Below are positions 10,354-23,300 of a DNA stretch of 64,000 nucleotides, one piece after another. Numbering within the stretch: the stretch's first letter is position 1; each line of letters opens with the position of its first letter. The notes below the pieces were generated by a model. That model was not told the DNA's origin. It worked only from the letters and a program-made list of their open reading frames with translations, and did not search any database. This stretch comes from Trichaptum fuscoviolaceum (taxonomy: Eukaryota > Basidiomycota > Agaricomycetes > Hymenochaetales > Trichaptaceae). Both the position numbers and the translations under genes were made by a program. Location: positions 5,105,396-5,169,395 of the forward strand of contig CAJSYZ010000003.1 of assembly GCA_910574455.1 (NCBI GenBank). Reading direction: 5' to 3'.

Positions 10354-13300
10354 CCTGTCTTTTTGTCTAGATTTTACGGAGGCGGAGGCGGGGCAAGGTC
10401 TTCACACGACACGACACAATGCGTGAAGGGTCCAAGAGTTGTTTATGGCACCAGGGTCCAACAGTCAGGGAAAAGATAGATAGAGTTGAGAGGCGACGAC
10501 GACGACGGGGCCGACGACGCGTTTGACGATGAGCTCGATGTCAAGGGTCCTCCAAGGGTCTTGCTGTGCGGTCCGGCAACTTGAACAAAAGTAGCCGGTC
10601 ATCTTATTTTTAAGATGCCGGACTTCTTCAACTTCTATCATACGCCTCGTTTGTTTCAGCTATGTTCGTAACACGAAACAATCATACTTTTTCTTAGCTC
10701 TCGCGCACTGTGGGAAGTACCGCGGCGTCCCCGTAGCGCAGCAATAACGGCGCTCTCAATTGAAGTTGAAGCTTGCACATACGTACTTATCTGCAGTCAA
10801 CGATCAATCTGACAATCTCTGCCCATTGTCCATTGCCAGCGGCATCAAACCGCAATCGACACTATCCCTGTCTCAGCACGCGCATTGCCACGACGACGTC
10901 GCGTCCACGCCCATACTTGGTGGCCTAAACCCCGCATCACACGACGCTTCATGAGCTCGATGTCTGGAATGAATTATGAGCGCATAATCGTCGGCGCCGT
11001 GAGTATTTCTCTGGGCCGCCCGCTGAGTCCTCGGAAGGTCTGTGATCACTGGCAGCATGCGCGGAATCAATGTCTTCTTCTTTCAACTTAATACAGTATA
11101 CAGCACCTGAGGTGTATACATTTAGCAAGGTACTATTCGCTTTTATTTAGGTCTTGAAAACTTTAGACTCTGATTGTTTTGGATATGTACATATTTGTTC
11201 AGACGCTAGGACGCGTTGCTTACTCTTTCGAGTTCAAGCGCAAGTTACAATAAACCGTGGAACGACCTGGTGTATTCAATAGCGCCTCTAAGGCCATCCC
11301 AGGAACAAACAACGCCTATTGTCGGCGTCGCTGCATTGACGGAGATACACAACACTCGCATTTCCGCCGGCGAGTGCTTGTATGAACGTGGGTACGAGCA
11401 TTTTCCATTGAGTTATTGAGAGATTGAGAGATTCGCTGACAAGCCGCGACAGACCCTGGGATTGTGTCGGCGTGTGCGTGGCACTGGCACTAGGACACGC
11501 TTGGCCAGCTATCGCTATCGACAAACCTCTGGGAGACGATTCAAATTGAATGCAAGGATCCCACTTCCAGTACCCGATGTCAGACGCACAAAGCTAACCC
11601 TTGATCTGATCGTGGCTGTCTGATGCGAGTCCCTTCCAGTGCCCCAGCGAATCCTATTTTGCGTTCCCACCCAGAAGCGGCGGCAAGCGACAGGGGACAG
11701 AGGACAGACAGCAACAGGATCTGCTTCTTCGTGCACACGGACACGGACACCAGCGTCGTGATGCCCCTCGACGTTCATTCAGTTGTCACATATCAGGCGG
11801 GGTGAATATCGAGCACCCCTTGCTCATTGCAGTCTGCCCTGGATCACAGATCAAGCGGGGAAAGAGTACGCGTGAGATAAGATAACACAGGTAGTAGGCA
11901 GCTACTACGGCTGTGCAGAAGCGCGCTCGCTGTCTCCCGAGGCACAGCGAATCAGTGTAGGTTTGCACTCGAGGATCTACAGCTGCACGAATCTTCGAGT
12001 CTTCGACGTTGCTTCTGCTTCTCGGGACTCGGAGGGAAAAAAAAAACATCATGATTCGGATTCACAGACCCTGAAATGCCAGACTCGGTGGACAGCGAAG
12101 TCGAAGCACACGAAATATTGAATGTACGAAGAAGCCTCTTCTTCTTCGTCTTCTGCTTCTTCCGAACCCCGGTATACAGTATATCCTGATTCCTGGCGGA
12201 CCACGGTCCTACACTAGCAAAGCGTGGGTGCCAGTGTGCCCACTTTATTCCATCTGCGAGTTTGTTTTGTTAGGCATCACTCGCTTAGCCATTCTAATTT
12301 CTGTCTAACGGTCGTCGTCGGTAGAAAGTCCGCAATCGCCATCCCACGGACCATCTTTAGGTTACGACATTCCCTGTGGCTTCTCTCATTTATCATGTTG
12401 ATCGACATGGCATAGATATCTTTCAGTGTCTTGCTTTCTGTTCTCAGCCACGGTACTGTTCCATCTGAAGGGAGACAAGACTTTATCATGACGCCTGGGG
12501 GCTTTAACCGCTGATCTTGCGGGGCGAAGAAGGCTGAGATGTGTCTTCGAATCCAACAATCAAAGGAGAACACAGAAGCAAGAAGCAAAGAAGAAGCAAG
12601 TCTTCGATCGGAGGCTATTCAAAGTGTGCCTGAACAATAATGTCGAAGCCGGCCGGACGAAACCGTGTCCGAACTTTAATCTCGATGAATACTCCCAGAT
12701 GCTTCTCCTGCGCTCTCACGGGCGATGTGTGGATGATGTACGGCCCCGATCTCCGAGCTGCTTCTGGCTTTGTCTTTGGCTTTAGCTTTGAACACCGCCG
12801 TTCCAACGATCAGGTGTTAACAGTCCACCAGGATGTCATACACACGGCTCCAGGAACAGCACCAGCTAACCCGGTCCGTTGACTCCGTATGCCGGCTTTC
12901 TTTCTTGTCAGTGCAGCTCAACCATGATTCCATGAAGCCGATGTGCATTCTGCATAGTACAGCACGTAATGCAGACTGCCAGTGACCATCCTACATACAT
13001 ATCTAAGACGTCTTATCTAGTATCTAATACGCAGCGCATAGTAGAGATGATAATCTCAATCCCCTCTGTCCTATCTGTATTTAGCACCGAGCAGCAAGTC
13101 TCAAGCTTTCCATCAGAACACAATACGTTCCTTTCCCATCATTATAGCATATACAAACAATCACCGGCGTTGTCTCTCCCGCATAGCTAGCTAACTTATA
13201 CCCCACCCTAATCCGATTCCGACAGCCTAAGCAAGTCCCGAGTTCCATCAATTATCGCCATCAATTACCGTGCGTGCGTGCGGTCTGATAGGCATATATC

Positions 13301-15024
13301 ACATAATATAAAGCACGATCACGAGCACTCGACTTGCTGTCGCCGCCGGCCGGCGGATATGGAGTCTTACAGCCTATCGACGATCGTGCATACCATCATC
13401 TGGTGTGTATATTACATTGTATTGCTACTGTAGCTGCAAACCGATTATTATCATGATCTCACACTCTATATGCGCTCAGAGGACGTGTAGAATCGCGCAC
13501 GGATGACGCTTTTGGCGTACCCGGACCGGCGTATTGGAAAGCGCGTCGGACTCGGATTCAAGTTTGCCAGTGTGACTCCGGGAAAGAACAGCCAGAGCCT
13601 AGAGGGCCCGACCGGTCGTGGGTTGATACAATGAACGCAAAGACAATGAACCATGCGTAAAGCGTAATTCAACAAGGCAGCGACGTCGACGTAGACGCAC
13701 ATCTGGGGTGGTAGTTTAGTAATACAGAACAAGAGTCGTGTCCCAAGATTCAATTCGAGATGCGCACTGCACGCTGCCAGAAGGTGTTAGGCATCAGACA
13801 AATAAGAATGCGAGCGCAAGGGCCGCCGGTCCAGCAAGCCATTCCAAACAGCTAAGCAGACAGACAAGAAGGCAGACAGACAGGCAATTTGCAAGATTGA
13901 GACCATGCAAAGCACTTCGCTTGTCGATCCAGATCCAGATCCGAGCATATACAGATTGATGGATAGGAACTTGCAAGCACCCGCAAGCCACGATGCACTC
14001 GGACTCAGACTAAAACCCAACACGTATTCGTATTCGTATTCGTATCAACTTGCTTCTCCGATTTCACATCTTACGCAGAACGAGTGATATCTATATTACA
14101 TTTAGGAGGGACACACAAACACAGACATGGACAAAGATGCACAGAGGCGTGCCGAAAGAATGAGGGAAGAGAAGTATGTTGTTGTAGTGAGAAGAAAAAC
14201 TATTTTGTATGCAGCGAAGTCGAGTTACGATCAGTGGAAACAAGGTAAGGAATAATGAAGACGATAAGGGTGAGGAGTGAGAGAGAGGGTCGTTGGATGG
14301 GTTTGTAAGGATATAGCGAGCAGTAGCACAGAGTAAGGGAGATCGTATGGTCGTATAACAGGACACAATTCACAGGTGTTGGTTGATTCGTGAGGGGAGT
14401 AAGTATGGTTGATGAAAAGAAGAGAAAAGAAAAAAGAATAAGTAGATATTAGGACACGGATCGCAGATCGTTAGTTGGTGAAGTAATGTTGTCGAGAAAT
14501 GATGAAAAACGAGCATGAGAATGGCGTATTTGCGTTTGCGTTTGTCGAGCAGATGCTGGGAAGTCAGAGGAAAACAAGAGGACGAGAGAGAAGGAGAGAG
14601 AGAAGGAAGGAAATGCAGAAAGGAAGAGAAAAAAAAAAGAAAAAAAAGGGAAAAGAGATTTGCACACCGCTCTTCCCTTCGCGTCTCGAGAAATAACTGC
14701 ACAACATGGAGTCGGCTTTCTTTGCCTTCCCCATAATACCAGCTCCTTTTGACCACAATGCAACCCACTTCCCCGCCTCCCGCAACTCAACTCGACTCGA
14801 CTCGGCGCGTCTTCCCCGTTCAAAGCGCGCGCGCGCTGCAAGAGTTGCTCGGGCCGCTTGCCCTTTCCTTCCGGCGCCCACCTCGTGAATGTCGATGTTC
14901 GACCCCGGGCGCGCGCGCAAGATTATACCATGGTAAGGATGACTCCGGACAACTCAGTCCGGCATTCGTCGTAGTTTTGATCCTTATTTCCTTCCTTCCT
15001 TCGCGTCCTTTCTTCCCTCCTCCA
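10354..15024. other. Long stretch (4.7 kb) without a recognised gene
   Basis: I see no conserved protein on either strand. The 5' part should hold the PP4 promoter (minus strand) and the last few hundred bases the 3' UTR of the Nrg1-like gene, including a purine-rich tract around 14575-14655. Short open frames at 11216-11419, 12640-12882 and 13738-13959 lack family resemblance and splice partners. A long untranslated or non-coding transcript is possible but cannot be shown from sequence. Confidence 0.45.
14023..14045. repeat. CGTATT microsatellite
   Basis: Nearly four perfect copies of the hexamer CGTATT in a row, in non-coding sequence. Confidence 0.9.
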
Positions 15025-16969
15025 TTAGGACGCATAGCCCTTCGCAGCCTGCGGGTAAGGATTCCCCGCCTGCTGGCCCTGGCCCTGCGCAACTGCGTCC
15101 TTCCGGATGGGCGCGAGGATGGGCGGCGGGCTCGCGTTCCCGTACCGCCCGCCCTGTGGGTGCTGCTGCATCTGGAACGCATACGACGCAGGCGGGGGTG
15201 CGCCATTCGGGTAGGGATGGTGCTGTTGCTGATGGTGGGTGTGATGATGCATCCCATGTCCGCCCTGTCCCGGCGTCGATGACCCGCTCCCTCCTCCATT
15301 CCCATTCGACTCGTTCTGCCCGTTTTGGTTCTGGTTTTGATGACCATTTGACGGAGGGTACGGGTTGTTGCTGCTGCCACCACCGGAGTTGGAACCGGAA
15401 ACGGCGGGGTCGATGACGCCGATGCCCTGCGTGGACTGGTGCGGCGAGTGCGTCGGTGACGGGCTCCCGCTATGGCTCGGGCCCTGTCCCTGCGCGCGGT
15501 TCGAGTTCGGGTTCGAGTTCGAGCGCTGCAGCGTCGGGTACTGCTGCTGATACGGCTGCTGCTGCTGCTGCTGAGACGACGCACCAGGCTGCGGCTGCGC
15601 GCCATACGGCGATGCGTACACGGTCGTGTTCGCCGCGGGGCCCTGGAGGATGGGCACCTGCGGCTGCGGCGCGAAGGTGTAAGCCGTCTGCTGCCCGCCA
15701 TAAAGGTGCTGCCCGTGTCCGTGTCCGTGGCCATGGCCATGGCCGTGCCCCATCACAGGCGACGCGCTCGCCGAGTGGCCCGGCGAGTGCGTGTGCTGCG
15801 GAGGAGGAGGGGCGGCGTACGCCGTGCTCTGCGGGGGCGCGTACGTCGGGTATCGCAAGTCCGGGGAGCGCTCCGCGCTCGCACCCCGCGGCTCTCCGGG
15901 TGCGGGCGGGTATGCGTGCGCGAGGGGCGGCGGGGCGGAGGCTGCGACAGCGGCGGCGTTGGGTGCGTGCGCGTGTGCAAGCGGCGGGGGCGCGTTGGGC
16001 GGGGGCGGGGGCTGGGCCTGGGCGGCGACGAGCGCGGCGGCTGCGCTGGCGAGGGACGGCGGGTTCGTGGGCCCGCCGGGCCCGGTCATGGCGCGCTGGA
16101 TGGCTGCGCGCGTCGCGGACGAATTGGAGCGGCGCGAGCCCGGGGAGAGGTGGATGCGGTAGCTGCGTAAAAATAAGAAAAAAAAAAGGATTGGGTTTGG
16201 GCCGTAAGTACAGACACACGTAAAGGTAGGAGAGATAAGGGACGTACTGCTGCTGGAGGTTGTCCTGCCGCGAACAGCGCGTCTCGCAGCCGGGGAACGG
16301 ACACTTGTGGTTCCGCTCGCCAGTGTGCACGCGTGTATGGCGCGCGAGGTGGCCCGACGTCGTAAACGCGCGCTCGCACGTCGGGCAGATGTGTTTCTTT
16401 TTCGACGAGCCACCTCCTGCACCACCACCACTTCCTGCACCTCCTGCGCTGCCCGTGGTGGGCGTGCCGTTCGCCTGTGGCTGGTGGGGAGCCTGAGGCG
16501 ACTGGGGCGACATGGACTCGGGCGAGGAGGCTGCGCTGGCGAGCGGTTGCGTGTGGGCGGCGGGCGAGGCGAGCGGGGAGGCGTGTGCGGAGTCTGCGCC
16601 TGCGCCTGTTCCATTCTGTCCATTCCCGTTCTGTCCATTCTGCTGCTGCTGCTGGACGTAGCCGTTGTTCATCTGCTGTTGCTGCTGCTGCTGGGCGGGC
16701 GGGAGGTGGTGCATAGGCGGGGGTGGCATCGCCTGGTTGGAGGGCGGGTAGGACATGGGGTAGGGCCCCGGGTGCTGGGCGTGGTGTGCTTTGTGGATGG
16801 GTTCGCGCGGCATGGCGGCGAACGAGTTGGAGGAGGACGAGGAGGACGGGCCGGCGGCGTAAGATGCGTACTGGGTGCTGTAGTTGTGCGCAGGTGCGTA
16901 GTTGGCGTAGTCGAGGGCGGCCTGGCCAGCGGAGGACTGCCCTGAGCGCGGGGCGACAGCGAGCGCCAT
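15025..16969 (-). CDS. Nrg1-like C2H2 transcription factor with low-complexity flanks
   Basis: Two exons on the minus strand, 16969-16248 and 16162-15025, encode 619 residues. The ATG at 16969 is chosen because the codon at 16975 is TTG. Two adjacent C2H2 fingers sit near residues 200-255: CPTCERAFTTSGHLARHTRVH, then CPFPGCETRCSRQDNLQQHYRIH, the second completed across the 85-bp intron. The TTSGHLARH...SRQDN pairing is that of fungal Nrg1/Nrg2-type repressors, which bind C4T-like elements and repress glucose-, stress- and filamentation-related genes. The flanks are rich in Q, P, A, G, S and H with several polyglutamine runs, typical of activation or co-repressor surfaces. A TATA element lies about 160 bp upstream. 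The Nrg1 assignment rests on the fingers only. Confidence 0.82.
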
Positions 16970-17125
16970 GGTCAAGCAGGGTCGGAGTCGGAGTCGGTAG
17001 CGTCGGTGTCGGCAGCGTTCGCGCGTCGGGCGTCGGGCGCAAACGAGAAGACAGGGTCCAGTACACAGAGAGAAGTAAAAAAAAGGGAAAGGAAAGAGGA
17101 GGTCAGAAGGGTTCGTCGCTCAGGG

Positions 17126-17134
17126 TATATATAA
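17126..17134 (-). promoter_or_regulatory. TATA box for the Nrg1-like gene
   Basis: On the minus strand this reads TTATATATA, about 160 bp before the ATG at 16969. It is the clearest core-promoter element in the flank. Confidence 0.45.
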
Positions 17135-19400
17135 CCATACCTGTGATCGCGTTCGCGTCGACGCAGGGTAGACTCAGAGGACGAGCAGCAGAGGGGACAC
17201 CCAGTCTCTTTACAATAGGGCCCTTTAAGGGTCCAAGCCCCTCCCTGCCTATGTATTCCCACGATCAACTTATCTGCTCCGCTTTATTTTTTCTGCAGGA
17301 CCCTTTTTTTCGCTTGCCGGATTTGGGGGGCTTCTCGTAGTAGCCGCTCATCGGCTAGGCTATCCTCCCATCAATTATTAATCGTATTAAGTTGTTTATC
17401 GTTTCCCCGACCAGAGACGCATCAGCGCACGGCGCCGGGCTATATAGTCCTCGTGCTCAACTGTATAAGATCCATCCTCGTAGGCGAGGACAGCCATCAT
17501 TTCGCCATCATTCCTGCTATCCAGACAACGCAGCACGGTCACGGTCATCTCGCGTATAAACATTCTCGCGCCCTCCATGGCCAGCCATCAAAAGTTCAAA
17601 ACACACCGCGCCCGATTGCCCGATGGTCGTCTGCCCCCCTCTGTTTGTCTGGCATCATACTCGTGTATCCGGGAAACGCGGGATATTTGGCTGTTGAGTC
17701 ACCTTACTCGTCTGGGGTAGTAGGATGCGCAGGCTGTGAGTCGTAGCTCGTACACGCTCCGGCGTTCTACGCGACATTGCTTCTGAGCGACCCAACATAC
17801 GCTCACGAACACAGGTAAGCGCCGTGGAGACGCCGGCCGGATCAGGCGCCGGTAGGCTACAGCCTTTGGAAGATAAGATGGCTGAAAAAGCAGCTGCTGA
17901 CACATCGCTCGAGGGCGTCGGGGCTCGGCTCGTTATGGGGCGTGATCGAACGTTCGAGCGTCGATGGGCGGCCTCGTGCTCGATGGCCTGCCAGTCCTTC
18001 CTTCGTCGGTACTCACTCGGACTTGGCCCTCGTCGTAAATCGTACGACTCTTTCTTTCCCTTTCTTTTTTCTCTTCGCACTCATCAGAAACTCGTCTTGG
18101 TGATCATCACCGTCATCGACGTCGAGCATTGTATTTTTCTCCCCACCGTTCGGACGTTCTGCGCAGAATATTCGCCCATGGAGCATAGTGTGCCATGGGT
18201 CAGCGGCGAAACCCCGAGTCAGGCACGCACACGGGGCCAATGCATCAATGCATCAGTTCCCATCATCCCAAACCCAATCAGAATGTTCTTTATCCGGGTC
18301 CTGTGCCGTAACGCTAGAATCCCGGCCATCCCCGACCGCGACCGGCTGAGTCCACGTACGTCGCGCTCTCGATTAGTTGAGTTTGTCGATGGTCGACGAC
18401 GACGACTTTGACGGTCCTCTAACTCGCAACGTTCTGCGAGACCGTTTGGTAAATTCAAAGCGTGGCCGGACGTTGCTCTTAACTCAATTAAACGCCGGTT
18501 CTTGGAGCGATCCCCCGATTTTACGGATTTTGCTGATTATCGCGGATCCTCGTCCCGGGCTAGCCTCAGGCAGCGTCGGTCCTTCGCATCCCCCGACTCT
18601 TAGTCTTCTATTCGGTTCCGCCACGTTTTTTCATTAGTCGCCATTGCACGTTAATCTGCTGCTTAATTGGCATCCGACTCTGCTTAGCCTAGGAGTTTGT
18701 AGGATACGAGCTTTGTTGAATTTGTATTTCATAATCTTTCTCAATGGTCCAATGCATTCGGTCTTTCACTCTGCGATGGCGATGGACTTGCACTCAGGCT
18801 GGTAAGCCTTCACTTCGAATTTGAACTCGTAAATGCGGTTCAGTGTTTTTGACCGGACAATCAACCCCGGAAAGCTGTTACTATTACGCACCTTTAGCGA
18901 ACGAAGCACGGTAACAAGTATACCTCCACAGCCACCGGCAACAAATACACAGACCCTAGATCTCGTCGATCGCACAGACTGGCTTCAACTGCGCTGCCAC
19001 CTCAACTTGAACTCTAGAATTACATCACAAAGGTACATCCCCCCTTTCTTTACATACACTTGTGCACTGCCCGATGGCTTTCTTATTCATCTTAGAGATC
19101 AGAGTAATGATGTACAACGTTGGCGCCTGCAGTTTCGGAGCCGTCAAATGCCAGTGTGTTTCACAGCCTGGTACACAATACAACTTTGAAGTCCAATACA
19201 GCTGCACCCCTCTAACAAGTCGTCCGTCACTCTTACCCGACTTTCAAAGCATCACGAAGAGCGCGATACAGAATTGATGATCCGGCAGTTCGTACGCCCG
19301 TTCACAAGCACATACATGAATACGGTCTTTCTACAAATGTACATATATGCACATCCCTTCTCCCCTGGCCTAGCCTAGCCTAGCCTGCCAATGCTACATC

Positions 19401-19508
19401 CCGGAAGCAAATACAGACTTCTTGTCATTCGTCTAATGAATGCAAATATGCAATTCGCTGTGTTTCGATTCCTCGACTTACGTGCAGTTTATCCGCAGAT
19501 GCTTCCGG
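19401..19508. repeat. Local imperfect duplication, copy 1
   Basis: Starts CCGGAAGCAAATACAGACTT and ends TTTATCCGCAGATGCTTCCG. A diverged copy lies at 19925-20057. Sequence just after each block also shares a GGTGAGAATGTTGGG-like motif (19590 and 19828). Non-coding. Confidence 0.55.
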
Positions 19509-19924
19509 GCCGTAGTGTTGAATCCGCATCTGCTTTCTTCTCTCTATCCGCCATCGTCGAAAGTGTGAGGAGGAGAAGTGGTTGATCCCGCTGGTGAGAA
19601 TGTTGGGTACGTGCGCAGAATATATAACATGTATTTCTCCCGCTTTTTGTCTATCCGTCTAAAGAGTCAAGACTCTAACCCGTTCTTCGCACAGGCCGTT
19701 AAACTGGTTGAAGTCGTGCTCAGGACATCTATGCCCCCATACAACTGGTTAACGGACTCGCCTCACAGCATCCTTACCTCAGCATCTTAGAGCGGACGAA
19801 TGGTGGAGGGCAAATGGTAAAGACCGTTGGTGAAAACGTTAGGTAAGACGGGGGTGGGTCGCATACGTATGTAGATTATCCTCCTTCCTCCGTACTCGAC
19901 TGCTCGTCTTTGCTTACAGACAGA

Positions 19925-20057
19925 CCGGAAGCAAATACAGGCCTGTTGTCATGTCATCCATCTCAATACTTATGCGAATATCCAATCTGATACTCATGCG
20001 TTAGTTTCAAGTCTTCGATTCTCCAGAGGTTTATCCGGATTCCGTACATGCTCCCGA
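19925..20057. repeat. Local imperfect duplication, copy 2
   Basis: Starts CCGGAAGCAAATACAGGCC and ends TTTATCCGGATTCCGTACAT followed by GCTCCCG, matching copy 1 at both ends with substitutions and indels between. Confidence 0.5.
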
Positions 20058-20397
20058 AGCGCATTTTCGCGCAGGATAATATACAGGCTTTCGGTTTTGG
20101 GCGCATGCCAGTTTGTGTTAGGTTGGCGTCGATGCCTTGTAAGCAGTGCTTCGTGCTTGCAATTTATCGGTGTATCTCCGACATAAGGAGGGAAGGGGAA
20201 GAGTGCGCGTGATATGCAATGTGTATGCAACAAAGCATCCTGCTCTCTAAGTAAACGCATCTTCAACTATTCTTAATCCAAGCCGCATGGCCCTGAATGA
20301 ACTGAAGAAATGCTTAGGGTATTACACAGTCTAATACCTTACTCTACTGGTAAGCCGAGTCGGGACTCGGGCCATGGTGTTGCTATCTCCGCAGCTC

Positions 20398-23300
20398 TTA
20401 GGCATCGTCGTACAAAGGCGGCGCTTCCGGCGCTGCCTCTCGAGTATGCCTCATAAGCGCCAACTGTCTCCTCAACTCCTCCACTTCACGTCTAAGAGCT
20501 GCCGAGTCGTCGCCCTGAAAGCGATTAGCTTCATACGCAGCTCCCGTTGCCGTATGGCGCCTTTGCGCAACAGGACCTCCCTGGATTATATCCGAATCTG
20601 CGCCCTGGCCCTGGCCCGGGTTGTCTGACACGCTTATTTGCTTCTCCCGCAGCGCGTCCATCGATTGCGGATAGTTGAGAAACGAAAGGACATCTGAGAC
20701 GGAATTATCCAGCCCTTGAGAACTAGTTAGCGAACAAGAGGGACGGACGCACTGTGTAACACCGGAACAGCTGGAATTTGTCCCGTAATTGCTTGATCCT
20801 CCGCGTGCTGGGCGTCAGCCGGCTCTGGTTGTGTGATCGTGTTGCAAGGCGGAAGCATCAATGGTTCAATGACCGTCTGTTGTCCGGTGCGCTTCTTGGG
20901 GAGCTGGCGATGAATGAAGAAAGCAAGTAGTCCGGACGCACTGACGGCGCCTGCGACAGCTCCTCCGATAACAGCGCCTCTCTTTGAAGTCGTCTTTTTG
21001 CCATTCATACCTTTGTCACTCATACTACCATGACTTCCCGACACCTGTAATTTGATTGGTATGCTGTAGAGCTCACTCAGCATCTACGCTCCTCAATCCG
21101 GTGACTCGAGACTCACTCTATGGCCAATAGCGCGAACATAGCTCCCTGCGCAGGACTGTCACAACGGCTATATGTATCAGAACTATGACATTTATGTGTT
21201 AAGATTGGAAGTGAACGAACCTTGCAGATCCAAGAAGCTGTTCCCCTGTGATGGGGTTGTACACGACTTCGAAGGGGCGGACGTTTGTGAGAACCGAGGC
21301 ATATGCATGGATCTGGGCTATGAGCTCATCTCGCAGGGTACTATTAGTTGTAGAGGCTGCGGTGAACACCATCCAATCTGGGCTCACACAGTGAGCAATT
21401 GAAAGATTCAAGTAGGTGATAATTACGTACCTGATCTAGTCATCGAAGTGTTACTGCTGTCTAGCGGTAGGCCGTATTGCGACGGTTCTGTTTCGGAGAC
21501 GAAAGAAGTTATAACAGTTGTTCTTTTGTTCTTGCAGGTGGCGTCTCACCGAGTTGGGACTTGTAGAAAGTAAATTGGGTGGAAATATCCTGGAGATTGG
21601 TACGGCTTTAGCTGCGGGATCGGCCAAGTTGCTATTCTTCACTTACGGAATCATCCAATAGGTCGAGTTGTAATAGCTTTAGGGCATATAGGTTGTAAAG
21701 TAGCGAGAACGAGCTATCCTGGCCATACTGTGCTGTTATATGACTCTCATCGGAAGAGAAAGCCAATGAACGCCATTGCTGCGCATAACTAGAAGCCATC
21801 ATCTGACATACGATCGTTAGACCCTAAGCAATGTACAAAGCTCAACGAGAACACGGACCTGATAATAGTCGGCATCGGTGCTCTGTTGAACTACCCGACT
21901 GATCCCTGACATTGCCGCAATACCAATGATGCCTTTAAGCGCGACGTTGGTCTGATTCACATATGGCACTCCATCGGTGACAGATGCACTTCTGTGTAAG
22001 TTGTTAGTGAAGTATGTGAGACGTCTGTTGTTATCCACTCACTGGTTTCCCGGTATAAGACTGCTGTTTACGAGATAATCGGCCCAGCCTCTGAGTAAGT
22101 TGTACTGTGTACCGGTTGAGTATCAGGAGAAATGAGAGAGAATCTATTTCCATACATGTTGGACGAGCAGAGAGATATCACCCGTTCTCTGGGCATGGGC
22201 AAATAACATGATTAACATATTTCCGGATTCTTCAAATAAAGTATACATAAGGACTTCATTATAGTGGAAGGTTGGTAACACTCACGTTCAATGCCTTCAT
22301 CATGTTCTCTGTTATTTCCGGTTGCCATGGAGTAATTTGTACCTGAAACGAATCAGCCAATGATCTAGATAGATAAACGTCCGTCTCACCAATGTCTACC
22401 GCAGCATATGCGTTTGGATACATGCCGCTTCCTTGGTATTCCAAAAGAGGTCTCAATAGATAACCAAGGATGTTGGGATTGAGGTAGAGATATATAGGTG
22501 AAGCGGCATATAGAACGTCGACGCAATTTACTCTAGACGTTTTAAATTCAGTGAATCTAAGAACACGACTTCTAGAAAAACAGAACTGCAACTCACCCGC
22601 CGGAGCCAATGCCTGGGGTACCTCTCATGAATGCCATAACGTCTGAAGTGTTCCAGTTTCCGGAGCTATCTAGTCCGACGGTGAAGTCGATAGCCCCCAT
22701 CGCCTGACGAGTTGAGAGCGCAAGAAGGTCGTAATAATTGGACGAGATCTTGTTTCCGTCGACAAGGATTTGATTGTCGAGAGCTATTGCACTCTCAAGA
22801 GCAGTATCAAAGTCACCAAGGAAAGATACAATCTATTCCGAAGGTGAGTATCTCTTCTCACCACAGACAAAAACGTTTTCTTGTCTCACTGCATCGTGGA
22901 TAGTAGTATTATTAGACCAGTAGAACGCTCTCCGCTCTTCATGTTGCCCCGATGAATTAGTGAACATGATAACGGGGTCCCGAACAACGCCAACTGCCCA
23001 TACAAGTGGGTCCGATGTAAACTGGATTTTGCCCAAATTTACGGCTATCCCGAGGGCGTCAAAAGGGCTAGTTTATATCAGCAGTGCCTCATTTCAAACT
23101 ACAATTTTGAAGCACGTACTCGTCGAGAGGGTGAGAGCTTGTGTCAGCCGTATTATTCGGGTTAGTTCCATTTCCGAATTCCGTCCGCAAGATGTTCAAG
23201 TCCTTAATTTGCCAGGAGATCCCAGTCCTCTGTTCAGTGTCAGATATCGTAAGCTGATATATACTCAGCAGCGACGTACGTCTAGCATGGCATAGTATGC

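Larger units (their letters stand above)
17135..20397. other. Stretch without a recognised gene
   Basis: Open frames of 60-195 codons occur (minus 17396-17578, minus 17655-18080, plus 17824-18411), but none resembles a known family and they overlap on opposite strands. The 60-codon minus frame at 17396-17578 has a protein-like acidic/basic pattern and could be a small gene or a terminal exon. A CCTAG/AGCCT short repeat lies at 19368-19387. Two related blocks near 19.4 and 19.9 kb are listed separately. Confidence 0.4.

Noticed and set aside
15470..16945. Long open frames on the strand opposite the Nrg1-like gene
   Set aside because: They arise from GC-rich, Q/P/A-rich codons read on the other strand and have no family resemblance.
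16970..16975. Start of the Nrg1-like protein at 16975
   Set aside because: That codon is TTG. The first ATG in frame is at 16969 and is taken as the start.
17824..18411. 195-codon plus-strand frame as a gene
   Set aside because: No recognisable domain, overlaps an equally open minus-strand frame, and composition changes midway.
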